Origin: Amoebidium appalachense
Taxonomy: Eukaryota; Ichthyosporea
Length of the DNA stretch: 64,000 bases
NCBI GenBank assembly: GCA_963693365.1
Contig: CAVNZM010000013.1
Span: 4,898,001-4,962,000, forward strand
Direction of reading: 5' to 3'
Both the position numbers and the translations under genes were made by a program. Of this stretch, positions 1-16,854 are shown in pieces. The first letter of the stretch is position 1. Each line of letters starts with the position of its first letter. The notes under the pieces are model-generated. The model did not search any database. It was not told the DNA's origin and worked only from the letters and a program-made list of their open reading frames with translations.

Positions 1-265
1 CCCACTCTCCCCGGCCTCCTGTGCACGTGTGCCTCCCCTCCCCCCCCTGCTGCCGGAACCACGCCCCCCAGTGGTGGCATTCCAACATGCTTCCCCCACT
101 CTCCCCGGCCTCCTGTGCACGTGTGCCTCCCCTCCCCCCTGCTGCCGGAACCACGCCCCCCAGTGGTGGCATTCCAACATGCTTCCCCCACTCTCCCCGG
201 CCTCCTGTGCACGTGTGCCTCCCCTCCCCCCCTGCTGCCGGAACCACGCCCCCCAGTGGTGGCAG
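1..265. repeat. Minisatellite, 92-94 bp unit, about 2.9 copies
   Basis: Three nearly identical units begin at 1, 95 and 187, each starting CCCACTCTCCCCGGCCTCC and containing GTGCACGTGTGCC and CCAGTGGTGGCATTCC. They differ only in the length of a C run. The array probably continues beyond the left edge. Confidence 0.95.
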
Positions 266-296
266 CCAGTGCCTTACATACTAATCTATTCTATGG

Positions 297-388
297 CCAC
301 ATGGCCAGATGGCCAGATTGTTTTGACTTCAGGTGGATCCCCCCCCCTGCTCACAGACTGGATTTGATCTGGCCATCTGGCCATGTGG
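297..388. repeat. Perfect 22-bp inverted repeat with 48-bp loop
   Basis: Bases 297-318 (CCACATGGCCAGATGGCCAG plus AT) are the exact reverse complement of 367-388. The loop contains a short C run. Each arm is itself two copies of a TGGCCA-containing motif. It could be a foldback element or a hairpin-forming insertion; no coding function is visible. Confidence 0.9.
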
Positions 389-999
389 GTATAAACCGTT
401 TTCTGTTCTAATATTGGAGAACTGTCGATAGTGATAGAAAATGTCATTGGAAGAACAATCGGGAAGGTCATCACGTGATAGATATTTGGAAGTGATCTAC
501 TGGAAAGAGCGAAGCAACTATCTTTTCCCAGTATCCAGATTTGGGCAAATACTGCAAGAGGTGCGTAGAGCCATTTGGATGGGGCGCTAGCCAATCCCAA
601 ATCGCAGTCACTAGTACGTACTGTGAGGTGAGATCAAATTTAAAGGCACGTTAATGCACAAGAAGGAAGAGTATAGTTAGTTGAACAATGTCTGTGTCGA
701 AGATAATTTGCTCCAGACCTCGTAGGGTCTCGTTTATAGCTAACGTGTATGAGCATATAGAGAAAGTGCCTGTAAGAGATGTGCCGGAAGTGGGACTCGC
801 TACACTCTGGCAGTCTGATCATTAGGATAGCGCTAATAAGCGCTGCTGGGCCCGGGGCCTCTTAGTATTACGGCAATACTAAAATTTGACACGTGTTAAG
901 ACGAAGCAATAAAGGCTTTATCGGATGGTGTCGTGGGCCGGCCACGGCGCTGCACAGTTGCCTACTAAAGAAAAAAAAAAAAAAGAAAGAAAGAAAGAA

Positions 1000-1258
1000 A
1001 AATGGAAGCCCTCCTGATGATCCCGGCGAACACTGCACGATCTCGGACAGCCCGGGCCAGTGTGACACGTCACGGGCGTTACCACCTCCCTCGAACGATT
1101 CAGACCTCGAAGATGACATCGTTATCCCTCAAAAAGTGTATGAGAGGTCACCATTGTGCGTGCCGAAGTTGAAGGCTGAAGCATTGTACTGCGGAGCAGA
1201 CTATGAGTGTAAACATGCACGTTCAAGCTCGGATGTATACTATTCTAGCAAATAATTT
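1000..1258 (+). CDS. Possible terminal coding exon of an upstream gene
   Basis: An open frame runs through about 85 codons after an A-rich purine tract and stops with TAA at 1253-1255. Its composition looks protein-like, with an acidic stretch DSDLEDDIVIPQKVYER followed by several cysteines, but I recognise no family. The A-rich stretch ahead gives no convincing acceptor. An AATAAA-like signal follows near 1336. It could be the last exon of a gene lying to the left, or chance. Confidence 0.25.
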
Positions 1259-2700
1259 GCCAGTCACGCTGCAGGCTTTTAAGAAAGACAAGGGTATATA
1301 CTAAAAATAGTTTGGTGTCAAGATTTTCCTCGAAAATAAAAGCCATGCATGAATTTACCGATACGAGGAGCTCTCAAGGTGCAATTATTTTCACATTCCA
1401 CGGTGATAACTAAGCCAATCAGGACTCGTCCAGGTGTGTCAACGTATGATCACGCTATACCTCCTAGCAATGGGTTCACCTAAAATTGATCAAAATCCAA
1501 CATTTTTTATATGTCAACTGTCAACTATATTTTGACAGACAACCCCCTTCAAATGCATAATTTTGACATTCAAAACACATAAATTGTTTTTTGGAGTATT
1601 TTGGCTCCGTTTTATGAGCTTTAATCCCTATATTTTACAGCTCTTTGATACTTCTTCAGAAATCACGGCGAACAAAAATGGTTTAGGCAGATTCGGTGGG
1701 GGAATAAGGGCGGCGTATTTGTAAATTAAAAAATCCAATAATATCGTCCTTTATAATAGTCACGTGACTCACGTGCAAAGTAAAATATTTCACAATAAGC
1801 ATATAATATCTCTCAAGAACATTATTTGTCGATGTTGAAAGTAAAATATCCTATAATAACCATAAATAGTAGCCATAACGGATATAAAATTGCTACATTG
1901 TTATGTTTTTGAACGTCTAGATTTTGAATCTTCTCCTCAGCCTACTAACTCTCTAGGAACCTGATTGGTTAATTATCATGCGCATTTAGAGCCCATTCCT
2001 ACATGCTCTTTAGGTCTCATTGCTGCAAGTTTTCATGTCGCAGCAACAACATCATTCCGTTTCGAATTCACACCCGTTCGAACGGTTCCGTTGCAACCTT
2101 AGTCTTTTGTTTTTTTTATGTATTCCCTCAGGCTTCACCGAAGACACAACATCAGTTCGAAGGGTTTGTGTGTTAAAAGTCATTAGCGTAGTGAAATTAC
2201 GGTTTTGATTAATGGTCTTGCTAACGAGCTCGTTTCAAAACAGCGGTTGTCAAGTCCCACTTCCGAAGTTGGTGAGTTCTTCGACACACGAGCAACGCAC
2301 TAAATAGAAATCTTTACGGCACGTTTTTAGGTCAACCACTCATTTGTTTACAACTTGCCACATGTATATTTTTAACCGAGTCAAGTGAAACTCCTTATGA
2401 GAGCTGCATACACACACACCGACTCTGGTACAACCTGGGGCTGTTTCTACTGGCACGAGATTTTTATGCACTTCCCCCATTCTTGCTGGTTGCTACACAT
2501 AGATTTGGTTACCAATTAGCTTTCGCGTATTGTCACTTTGAGTTGGAGTATGTAGAAGGATTAAGTTGTGACGGACCTTTCTGCTATAATTATATGGTAA
2601 AGCTGTCTTTTCCGAGGTATACTGCCCTTTCCCCCGGCGCTTCATTTTCTAGCACATAACCTCAAGATCTGTTTGTTTTGATCAGCGGTAAGTCGTCTCT
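1259..2700. other. AT-rich intergenic region, no gene seen
   Basis: About 1.4 kb of AT-richer unique sequence with only short open frames and no recognisable domain, structural RNA or repeat. It may hold distal regulatory sequence for the G-alpha gene that follows. Confidence 0.5.
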
Positions 2701-2826
2701 TGGTTCTACGGGCCAAATAAGACCAGGCGCACAAGCTCACCCGAAGCACAAGCTCACACAAATGAGTACAGGCGGGGCTTCCACGGTTGTTCTTGCTATA
2801 CATGTTTTTGCTGATATATAAGATTT

Positions 2827-2914
2827 GGGATGCAGCAGGCTGCAGGCTAACAGCGGCTCTTTTTTATTTTGGGATGCAGCAGGCTGCAGGCTAACAGGGG
2901 CTCTTCTTTTACTT
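2827..2914. repeat. 44-bp tandem duplication upstream of G-alpha
   Basis: Two copies of a unit starting GGGATGCAGCAGGCTGCAGG begin at 2827 and 2871. Each unit contains the palindrome GCAGGCTGC and a T-rich end. It lies 220-310 bp before the G-alpha start codon, so it could be promoter or 5' leader sequence. Confidence 0.85.
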
Positions 2915-3042
2915 TTCACCCACGCTTTACATAATGCACCCAAGCAAGCACATACACGCACATACCCTTGGGTTTTTGCATGCATCTAATACTCGTGCAC
3001 ACAAACACCCACCCTACACACGTGTGCGCACTTTCACATACA

Positions 3043-3046
3043 TACA

Positions 3047-3077
<31 letters not shown>

Positions 3078-3083
3078 GCGCGT
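3043..3083. repeat. (CA)n-(CG)n dinucleotide tract
   Basis: A CA run passes directly into ten or more CG units, an alternating purine-pyrimidine stretch able to form Z-DNA. It sits about 55 bp before the G-alpha ATG. A CCCACAG at 3113-3119 just after it could be a 5' UTR splice acceptor. Confidence 0.85.
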
Positions 3084-3137
3084 CACAGTACAACACGGCA
3101 CGTAGGAGCGTTACCCACAGGGTCTAAGTTTTAAAAG

Positions 3138-8326
<5,189 letters not shown>

Positions 8327-8980
8327 AGTTGAAAGGATGCTTTCCGGTAATTTTTTGCCTGGATTTTAGCTGGTGGGAGGAGCTGGATGTGGAGGGGTGT
8401 GTGCTTGGGGGGAGGTCACGGTAGGAGGATGCAAATTTCTTCCTCCTTTTTTTTTTATTTTTTTTAATTGCCTTTCGGAGTTGTTTTGGTTTTGGGAAGT
8501 TCCTCCCATTTTCATCCGTGCCTACGTACTCATCGTTTCCGTGAAGTGTGCTCTGATTAGAATGGCCGGTTTAGCGGGGTTAAATTCCGTGAAACCCGGA
8601 TTGGTATTGACTTTTTGGTGGCAATGTAAGGGCAATTGGGCTCGTATGTTTAGATTAAGTCACAACGGGGCCTTAAATATGGGGTTTATGAGGGGTTTGT
8701 TAATTAATGTGGCTCGTGTGGTTGGGGCTCAAATTGCTGCACGCCAACCTCAACTAGTTTAATTAATGATAATTACCGGTTAATGGTCATAAATTACGGT
8801 ACATTTGTAGGTTCATTTGCAACCCTGTCAGGGTTGAAAAATAGAGTAAACGGTGCTGGAGCTTGGAGAGCAGTCCAGGCAAGTGTTACCCGGCGAATGC
8901 CAACGCTTGCTATTGTATGATTTATTTCTGATTGGTTAGATTGTGAAGATATAAATCATTGAAAATAACAAATTGGTTTG
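8327..8980. other. Region downstream of G-alpha with two short coding-like stretches
   Basis: Roughly 8560-8760 (+) gives an open stretch ending RGLLINVARVVGAQIAARQP before a stop. Bases 8783-8920 (+) form a separate 45-codon frame starting MVINYGTFVGSFATLSG. This block lacks the simple repeats of its surroundings. I recognise no family; a fragment of organellar origin, a gene relic, or plain 3' UTR are all possible. Confidence 0.35.
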
Positions 8981-9065
8981 ATCATCACTGAGCCACGATG
9001 GTTTACCCTCTCTCAACCTGACAATCCCATTAACCCCATTCCCTTTTTCGTGCCTTCCACTTATA

Positions 9066-9098
<33 letters not shown>

Positions 9099-9129
9099 AC
9101 CCACCCACCCACCCACCCCCCGCCCTCCC

Positions 9130-9202
9130 AGCGTTTTTTTTTTTTTTTTTTTTTTTTTTTTCTAAAAGGGGTTAAAAAAAAAAAAAAAAAAAAAAAAACG
9201 CT
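9130..9202. repeat. Poly-T/poly-A hairpin bounded by AGCG and CGCT
   Basis: AGCG plus a T run, then a short spacer containing CTAAAAGGGGTTA, then an A run and CGCT. The arms are complementary over about 28 bases, so the strand folds into an AT hairpin. It follows a C run and CCCA repeats. Confidence 0.8.
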
Positions 9203-9459
9203 ACCACGCTGCCCCATTGCCTCACCACCCACCCAAATCATCTCAACGAAACTAATGTGGTATCCGTAAAGGCATTTCTTTCCATCATGACCACACCAGC
9301 CCAGTCTAGACAAAAAGCAAATACACCAGTGATCGTAACTTGTGAGTGTAAAAAAGAAACTGTTCAATTTAAATGGAACATTGCATGACAGGCCCGGCAT
9401 GTGTGTGGAAGGATATGCCATGGCCGGGGGGCCTGGGTTTGGGGGGTTTGGGGGGGGAT

Positions 9460-9513
<54 letters not shown>

Positions 9514-9570
9514 CGTCAATAAAAATGCATCAAACATTCAGGTTTGAAGTGACCAGCACATAAGGCCTGC

Positions 9571-9663
9571 TGCACATTCACATTCAAGCCGACATTTACT
9601 GGGCAAAGGGCAAAGGATACGTATTCACATTCGAGCCGACATTTACTGGGCAAAGAATACGTA
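9571..9663. repeat. Tandem duplication, unit about 47 bp
   Basis: CACATTCAAGCCGACATTTA followed by CTGGGCAAAG at 9577 is repeated as CACATTCGAGCCGACATTTA from about 9631. The first copy has an extra internal GGCAAAG. Confidence 0.8.
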
Positions 9664-10028
9664 CACGCTTATAAGTACGACATTATCTTGCTTTTTTCAC
9701 ATCGATATCACGCACATATTTCGGGCAGCCTACTTGTAGCCAGCAACATTGGTTCTCCAAGCCCGCTCGCTGAGCCGTTTTCAATTGCAATGATGTGCAT
9801 TGCAGGTTTGCCCTCTTTCAAGGAACATCCAATGCACACAGTGAGTATCTTGGTTGGCTGCCCGAAGTCCAATAATTAGTCTTCTACCTAAAATGGACGG
9901 GCCAGTAAGCGTTTGATTGTGGGATTCCGGGCCAGGAAAAAGAAAATTGAGTGTGGGGCTTTGGTGGTCATTCATCTGTTTACGGGATATCTTCCAAGTG
10001 GTGGGTTGTGTGTGTGTGTGTGTGTTCT

Positions 10029-10110
<82 letters not shown>

Positions 10111-11175
10111 GAAGGGGGGGGGGGGGAAGAGGGGGGGATGGGAGGGGGGATGGGGGGAGGGCGCCGGGGTAGCTGCTTGTTATCGACATGCATCTGAGCT
10201 GGGACGAGGTGCACGGCACCAAGGCCAACAGTACTTTCACCCAATAAGGTACTTATATAGAAAACGACGTTGCAGGATATATATATATGCGATCATGGTG
10301 TGTGGATATATATACAACGTTTTTTTTTGTTTGTTCGTTTGTTTTTTTACTTTTTCCCGTCTCTTGGTGAACCCGGCGATGACGACTGTCACAACTAGTT
10401 GCTGCGACCGAGCACTGCCGCTTCACACTCGGCGACCAGTAATTCATGCCCCTCCCCCCTCCCCCAATTGATACATAGCTGCTATGATACCGAATATTAT
10501 GAAAATGCTACATGAACAAGGAACTGTCAATGGAGAGCAAGGAACTTCTCATTACGTATGTTGCCCGGCATGTTCTGTGAACCGTTAGTAATACTTTGAA
10601 ATAGATTAACAAAAGGCGAACTTGGGTCTTCATATGTGTGTGTGCGACAAGTGTGTGCGTCAGCTTGTGTGCGTGCCTGTGTGTGTGTGTGCATGCGTGC
10701 ATGTGTGCGTGCGGGCAGGCGGGCAGGCAGGCAGGGCGGGCGGACGGGCGGGCGGGCGGGCGGGCGGGCGGGCGGACGTGTGTGCGTGCGTGCGTGCCTG
10801 CGCGTGTGCGTGTGTGCGTGCGGGCGTGCGTGCGTGCATGCGTGTGTGCGTGTGTGCTTTGCTGCGGGCTTGCCTGCGTGCGGGCGTGCGTGCGTGCCTG
10901 CCGCAGTATGTGTGTGTGTGCAGTGCCTGAGAAACCAGACCACAGGAGATGGTTTGTCTCACCTGATTTTTTATATTCAGAGTACTGAAGCACAGGGTTG
11001 TAGGAGAACTTTTGATGAACACGTGCACAATTCGAATCTTTGGTGGTGCGATATGTATCGACTATGTACTGAAAGGTGTGCCATCTTTCATCATGATTTT
11101 TACTTAGAAAGATTGTAAGTTATGCGGAAAGAACATGTGCCATGCTCGTTTGCTCAGAGCTATTGTGCCCCCCCC

Positions 11176-11218
<43 letters not shown>

Positions 11219-11359
11219 ACGCACACACACACACACACCGTCCCCTTACAGCTCCCCCACGTCTCTTTCTTGAGAAAAAATCTAAAGAAATGACTCGCTA
11301 TTCCTCAACTTATTCCTCCCCCTCCTACCATCCCCTTCTTTCCCCTCCCGCTCCCGCCC

Positions 11360-11405
<46 letters not shown>

Positions 11406-13092
11406 GCCTCCCCACCCCAATCACCCACCCAGTGGCACCGATTCCCCCCACATCGCTTTTGCCACCCCGAACAACTGGATTTCATTCACAATGGTTAACA
11501 TATTGCAAATTAAATTAGAGCATTGAAATTGTGAAGAACCGTGGAGGGTAAACTTGAATTCAACAGATTTAAAACGCAAGGATCGTTGAATTGTTGGGTG
11601 TATGACACGGTGTGTGTGTGCGTTCGTGCACGTGCGCGCACAAGAGTTGCCCCCCCCCCCCCCCCCCCCCCCCCCTGTCCCTCCCCCCGTCCGTCCCCGC
11701 GCCCCCCTCCCCCCTCCCCCCTCCCCCCGGGCCCCATCCACCCGCCCACCCTCTCTCCCTCTCCCCCTTCCCCTCCCCTGTGTGCGGGAGAGGAGGGGGG
11801 GAGAACGGATGAGTGGAGGGGGTCACTGTTACTGCCTTCAACAGGCTTGTAAGGCTCTGTTAAACACAACCGCAAGTCCTAAAATTCTAACAGCCAGTTG
11901 ATGGTTCTATGCAGACTGACGAAGTTCGGTATGTAGGTGCTACCCCCCAGCCAATATGCAATGGGTGTATTTGTGTGTACATGAGTGAGAGAGTGTGTGT
12001 GGGTGTGTGTGGCCACCAGGGAAGGGGGGGGGGGGGGGGGGAGAGGGGGGGAGGGGGGGGGGGGGGGGCAGGAGGGGGGTTGCAGGAATGAGGGTAGACA
12101 ACCTGAAGGGTGCCGAAAAGCGAGGGGTGGGGAGGGGAGGGGGCGAGAGAGGGGCCGGGACTGTGAAACACGTTTGCCGAAAAATTTAAACCAAGTAAAG
12201 TGCTGCATATTGATGATCTGCACCTACTTTCATATAGACGCGTATCAATTTACAAGCGTCCGGTGTTTCAGCAACAATATGTGGACGGGTCGAATAGGTC
12301 GATAACTCCCAAATGCATCACCTTTAAACTTTGCCTTAAAGGGTCTGCAATGAGCTTTCTCGTCGGACTGGCAAAACGACTTGCCGTGTGGTCCCAGAGG
12401 GGATTCAACAGGCACAATGTCTGGGGCCGCCCGCCGAGTCACAAAAGGTCTTCTAGCCAGTTTATGAGTATGTTTATTCGGATGTGTGATTGTGGGAGAG
12501 AACAACCGGGTGCTGGTAAGACATACAGAAGTCGGCCAGCCTCTGTTATGATACATGTAAACTAGGCCAAGACTTCAAGCCATAACTCGAAACTGAAAAG
12601 GACAAATGGGTCATACCTAATTGACAATCCCATCCAAGGGAAACTTTTAGTAGGAGCTAAAGGAAATACCCTTGGAGGCTCTTAAGTTTTTTCTCCGTTT
12701 CACCTCCCAGAGGCCTGGTTCCAAACATGTTCTGGGTTGATTTTGCAGGAATTTTCAATGCACACTTGGGAAGAGCAAGCGGATATTTACTCGCACACGT
12801 AACTCGCTTGCTCATCTGGCCCGTCACTACTACCCGCATACCCACAAGGATTGGATTCACTAGTCTATGTAAAGCAAGGCCATATTGCATGGCTTTTGAA
12901 TCATTTTTTCAGCTTTTGTTACATCATGATAGGGGAGGACTGGAAGTTGGGGCCTCTGCTCGGCACGATATCCCAAAAATGGGTAGTGTGCACATGAGCA
13001 GGGCAGGCCTCGCGAAAGATCACTGGCAGTTTGATCTAGGGTATGACATCGGCATGTCATGTATTCGATTGTGGGGAAACTAATGATTTACT
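9660..13092. other. Intergenic region, low complexity, no recognised gene
   Basis: Holds pure G runs (10,030-10,110), a GTGCGTGC/GGGC-rich array (10,635-10,920), C runs (11,168-11,220; 11,360-11,403; 11,650-11,675) and purine-rich G tracts (12,025-12,150). From 12,180 to 13,090 the sequence is unique. An open frame of 118 codons at 12,727-13,083 matches no family I know and ends just before the retrotransposon insertion, so I do not call it a gene. Confidence 0.5.
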
Positions 13093-13397
13093 TGTCGAAC
13101 AGGATAGCCATCCGGTATGCCCTGCGTTAGCGTAGCACTAGTGATCGGGAATATTCGAGATATTCGGGATAAACTGGTGGATAGGTTCACGATAGATCAG
13201 GATAGATCTAGAAGAGTCTAGAAGATTCTATTGGAGTGCTTTGATTGGTAGCGACTAGATCCATAGCGGCGGGTAGACCAATCGGGAATAGTATGTAACA
13301 TTCCAGTGGGCCAGACCACAAGTATATAAAGGTCCCGGCGGGCCAGTCAATGCAAGTCAGCAAATAATAAAGTCTCACAGAGAAACCTCTAAGTTAC
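13093..13397 (+). repeat. 5' LTR of copia element
   Basis: Begins TGTCGAACAGG. Contains a TATA box (GTATATAAAGG near 13,321) and an AATAAA poly-A signal near 13,366. It differs from the 3' LTR at GCGGCGGG/GCAGCGGG and GTATGTAAC/GTATTTAAC. The 3' copy ends in CA, whereas here the final base overlaps the primer site. Confidence 0.95.
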
Positions 13398-13411
13398 GGT
13401 TATGGGCCCAG
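13398..13411 (+). promoter_or_regulatory. Primer-binding site, initiator tRNA-Met anticodon type
   Basis: GGTTATGGGCCCAG follows the LTR directly. It is complementary to the anticodon stem-loop of eukaryotic initiator tRNA-Met, not its 3' end. This is the priming mode known for Drosophila copia, in which a cleaved 5' half of the tRNA is used. Confidence 0.85.
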
Positions 13412-13445
13412 TACAACGCTACGATCAAGCGACTGTTGAGACAAG

Positions 13446-16374
13446 ATGGGAAGAGCAAAATGTCCAGTTCCCATGTATGAAGGAGAAGGCAAGGGCAAAA
13501 TCTCCTACTCAATGTGGGCCATGCGCATGAAGTGCTTCCTCGAGGGCGAGGAATTATGGTACACGATTGAAGACGTGGCTCCTGAAGTGATAGGAGAGGA
13601 CGGCGAACCGGTGGAGCAACCTCCGGTGGAGATCGACCCCTTGGATCAGAAGAAGGCGACTTCCTACCTGGTGGAGACACTAGGTGATGTACCTGCAAGC
13701 CTGTGTCGGCGAGCTATTGCCGTAGGAAATCCCAAGGACATATGGGATACGGTAGCATCATACGCTGCGCGCAACACAGATGAGCACAAGAGAATGTTGA
13801 TTCAACAGTTCTGGCGTGCTGATATGATGCCGACGGAAAGCGTGCTGGAGTATGCGGCCCGCCTGGAGTGCATTGTGCAGGATCTTCTTCATATCCGATA
13901 TCCCAATGGAGTTAGTGAGGACATGGTTGCCGAGAAATTCCTGGACGGTGTAGGCGCTGACGACCGATTCCGCACCGACGTTAGGACCATTCAAGCTTTA
14001 CCAGCAGCTGAGAAGACAATGGAAAAGATAATCGCCAAGCTGCATGGTTTTGAGGAGAACGAGGCTGCAAGGGAACAGCAGCGGGTGATGATGACCAGCA
14101 CCCAATGGCGCGGCGGTACGCCACGACAGGACACCGGCAAGCCGCGCGTGACTGACACATCCAAGGTGGAGTGTTACAAATGTCACAAGTTTGGGCACTA
14201 CAAGTCACAGTGTCCAAAGAAGAAGAAGGGCGGCAATCGCGGCGACAAGGCGAAGCAGAACGGAGCTTCCAAGGAGATACTCGCCATGGCGGTAAACAGC
14301 GGACTCCCTTCTTCAACTGAGTGGTATTGGGACTGCGGCGCAACCTCCCATGTCACATGCCGAAAGGACTGGATGGAAGACTTCCGGTCGATCACACCCA
14401 AACCCGTCGCTCTGGGTAACACCCCGGGTGTGATGGCGCTAGGAATAGGCGTCGTAAGATTAACAAGTGAGTTCCAGGGCAACAGCATGACATTTAGACT
14501 GCAGAATGTGCTGTACGTGCCAGCATTTGGAACTAACGTGATGTCGGCTTCAAGCGCCGGCAAGCACGGGTTAAGAGGCATCACCGACGGTCGACAGTGT
14601 ACGATTGAGAGTGCCACAGATGGCCAAGTTGTGGCCCGTGGGGTAGTGGAGGGAGGCCTGTATCGTCTCCTAGTGAAACCCGTATGTGAGAGCGTGAACA
14701 TGGTGACCACTGCAGTCGGCAGCAGTGGGGGTAACACCGTGTGTGAGCCGGTAAAGGGCAGTGCCAGTTTATGGCACCGGCGGTTTGGTCATGTGGCAAT
14801 AAACACGCTACAGAAGATGGTTAAAGAAAACATCGTCGAGGGTCTGTGCATCGACTGCAAACCCCAGGATGACGGTGTGTGCGAGGGATGCGCGAGAGGG
14901 AAGCAAGCCCGGCTCTCTTTCAGTAAGCTACCCCGCAAGACAGCGCCAGCGAAGCTCGACAGAGTTCATTCTGATGTGGCAGGACCGTTCAACAAGGAGT
15001 CGCTGCAAGGTTCCAAGTATTATGTCACCTTCATCGACGACAAGACAAGGTTCACTACGGTGTACTTCATGAAACATAAATCCCAAGTGCATACTTACTT
15101 CAAGAAGTACAAGGCACACGTAGAGAAGCAACACGGTGCCAGCATCAAGATTCTGCGTTCCGACAACGGGGGTGAGTACACCTCCACTGAGTTCAAGTCG
15201 TTCCTGGAAGCGTGCGGCATTGAACATGAGGCGACAGTCCCTTACACACCAGAGCAGAATGGTGTAGCAGAGAGGGCTAACAGGACCATTGTCGAGACGG
15301 CACGCTGCATGCTGCAGTCAGCAGGCATGAGTATGGGGTTCTGGCAGCTGGCAGTACAGGCAGCTGTGTACATCAAGAACCTGACGCCAACCACAGTACT
15401 GGGTGGCATGACACCTTGGGAGGCATGGTATGGAGAGAAGCCCGATGTTAGCCATCTACGTGTATTTGGTAGCAAGGCATTTGTCCATGTGCCGAAGGAC
15501 GAGCGCAGGAAGCTAGACGCCAAGAGTCGGGAGTGTAAATTCGTCGGCTACACAGGTGACAGCAAGACGTACTTGTTGTGGGACACCGAGGCGCGCAAGA
15601 CTATCGTCGGGCGAGATGTGGTGATCGATGAATCATGCACCCCAAAGGCCGGTATTCCGGTGGTGCAAGATGAGCCAATGGAATTGCTGATGCATAAGCC
15701 AATCGGAAATCAGCGGAGCTTGGAATCGAGGGATCCAATCAGCGCCAAGAAGCAACATTCCTTTCGGAAGCCTGCAATCGGCACTGACAGTGGATATGAT
15801 TCAGATGCTATCGGCGACGGCGTGGGCGAGGACAGCGGCGATTCGGACGCGGCAGGGTCAGGAGACGAGGAAGATAGTGCAGAGTTGCAGGTTGCAACCA
15901 GAAGTGCCTATCCGTCTATGACTACAAGGCGCGGTGGGACCTACGGCATCAACGCAGGCATAGTAGAGTACCGCGACAGTATCAGCATGGCAATTGAGAG
16001 TGCTGATAGCAATGAGGATGACCCTGTGACACTGGAAGAAGCAATCTCCAGGCCAGATGGTGCAAAGTGGAAGGCTGCGCTGGACGAGGAGTACGAATCT
16101 CTAGTCAAGAATGGGACATGGTCACTGGTGCCACTCCCACCAGGTCGTCGGGCAGTTTCCTTCAAGTGGGTCTTCAAGATGAAACGCAACGCCGACGGCA
16201 GTGTCGAGCGCTACAAGGCCCGTGGTGTGGCCAGGGGCTTCTCTCAGCAAGAGGGGATAGACTACGAAGAGACCTTTGCCCCGGTGGCCAAGTTCACCAG
16301 CTTCAGACTTCTCTTCGCTATGGCAGCGGCAGAGAACATGCACCTCACACAAATAGATATCGTCACGGCGTTCC
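13446..16374 (+). CDS. Copia gag-pol polyprotein, 5' part (976 codons)
   Basis: Retrotransposon polyprotein for capsid, protease, integrase and the start of reverse transcriptase. The first ~230 residues are gag-like. A CCHC zinc knuckle (CYKCHKFGHYKSQC) is near residue 243. The protease site near 294 reads DCGATSH, Asp present but Cys where Ser or Thr is usual. The GAG-pre-integrase domain (LWHRRFGH, CEGCARGK) is near 440-490. The integrase core has HSDVAGP, SDNGGEY and AERANR with exact 35-residue DD35E spacing. Reverse transcriptase begins WKAALDEEY and reaches QIDIVTAFL, where the nested insertion starts. Without the insert the frame continues at 18,352, giving a 1,377-residue polyprotein with no other stop. 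The insertion itself supplies an in-frame TAA at 16,377. Confidence 0.93.
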
Positions 16375-16854
16375 TGTAAACAGTTGGACTAGTTAGGATA
16401 AGGCAGAGTACAACTGAATCAAAATAAAGACAGAGAACGGGTAGAAAGGCACACGCGGCCAGGTTGCTTTTACTATGGGCCGACTCAGTCTGTCTCAGAC
16501 TTCACTGATGTGATCCCCGTACTGGGACGGCTTTCTTATATAGCCCCCAGGTTTCGGATCAAGGCCCAGGATTGGTTCATCCGCGGCCAGCGCGGGTGGC
16601 AACATGCCATTCGTGATTCTGGTGCGGTCCGAGCCAGTCAGACCTTTGTCCTATTTATGCAAACCTCTTATTGGTTCACTTCGTTTATGTGGTATGCAGC
16701 TGAAGAACCATATATGGTTCAATTCTTAGGTCAGAGTGAGTCCTATTGGTGCGGACATAATATTTATGTGATATTCATGACAAAGCACGAATCGTGTGCT
16801 AGTAGATCACATTCTTTAGTAAACATGTACAGTTCATGTGTACAGTTGTTTACA
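16375..16854 (-). repeat. 3' LTR of nested element (minus orientation)
   Basis: 480 bp with TG...CA ends and 8-bp inverted termini (TGTAAACA/TGTTTACA). On the minus strand it carries CTATATAAG (near 16,540), a plausible TATA box. Open frames inside it occur in both LTR copies and are not genes. Confidence 0.93.

Noticed and set aside
12727-13083. 118-codon plus-strand frame before the copia element
   Set aside because: No recognisable domain, no splice or expression evidence, and it ends close to the insertion site; kept only as a remark.
14198-14737. Antisense open frames of 60-180 codons inside the copia gag-pol region
   Set aside because: Shadows of the plus-strand polyprotein with no domain of their own.
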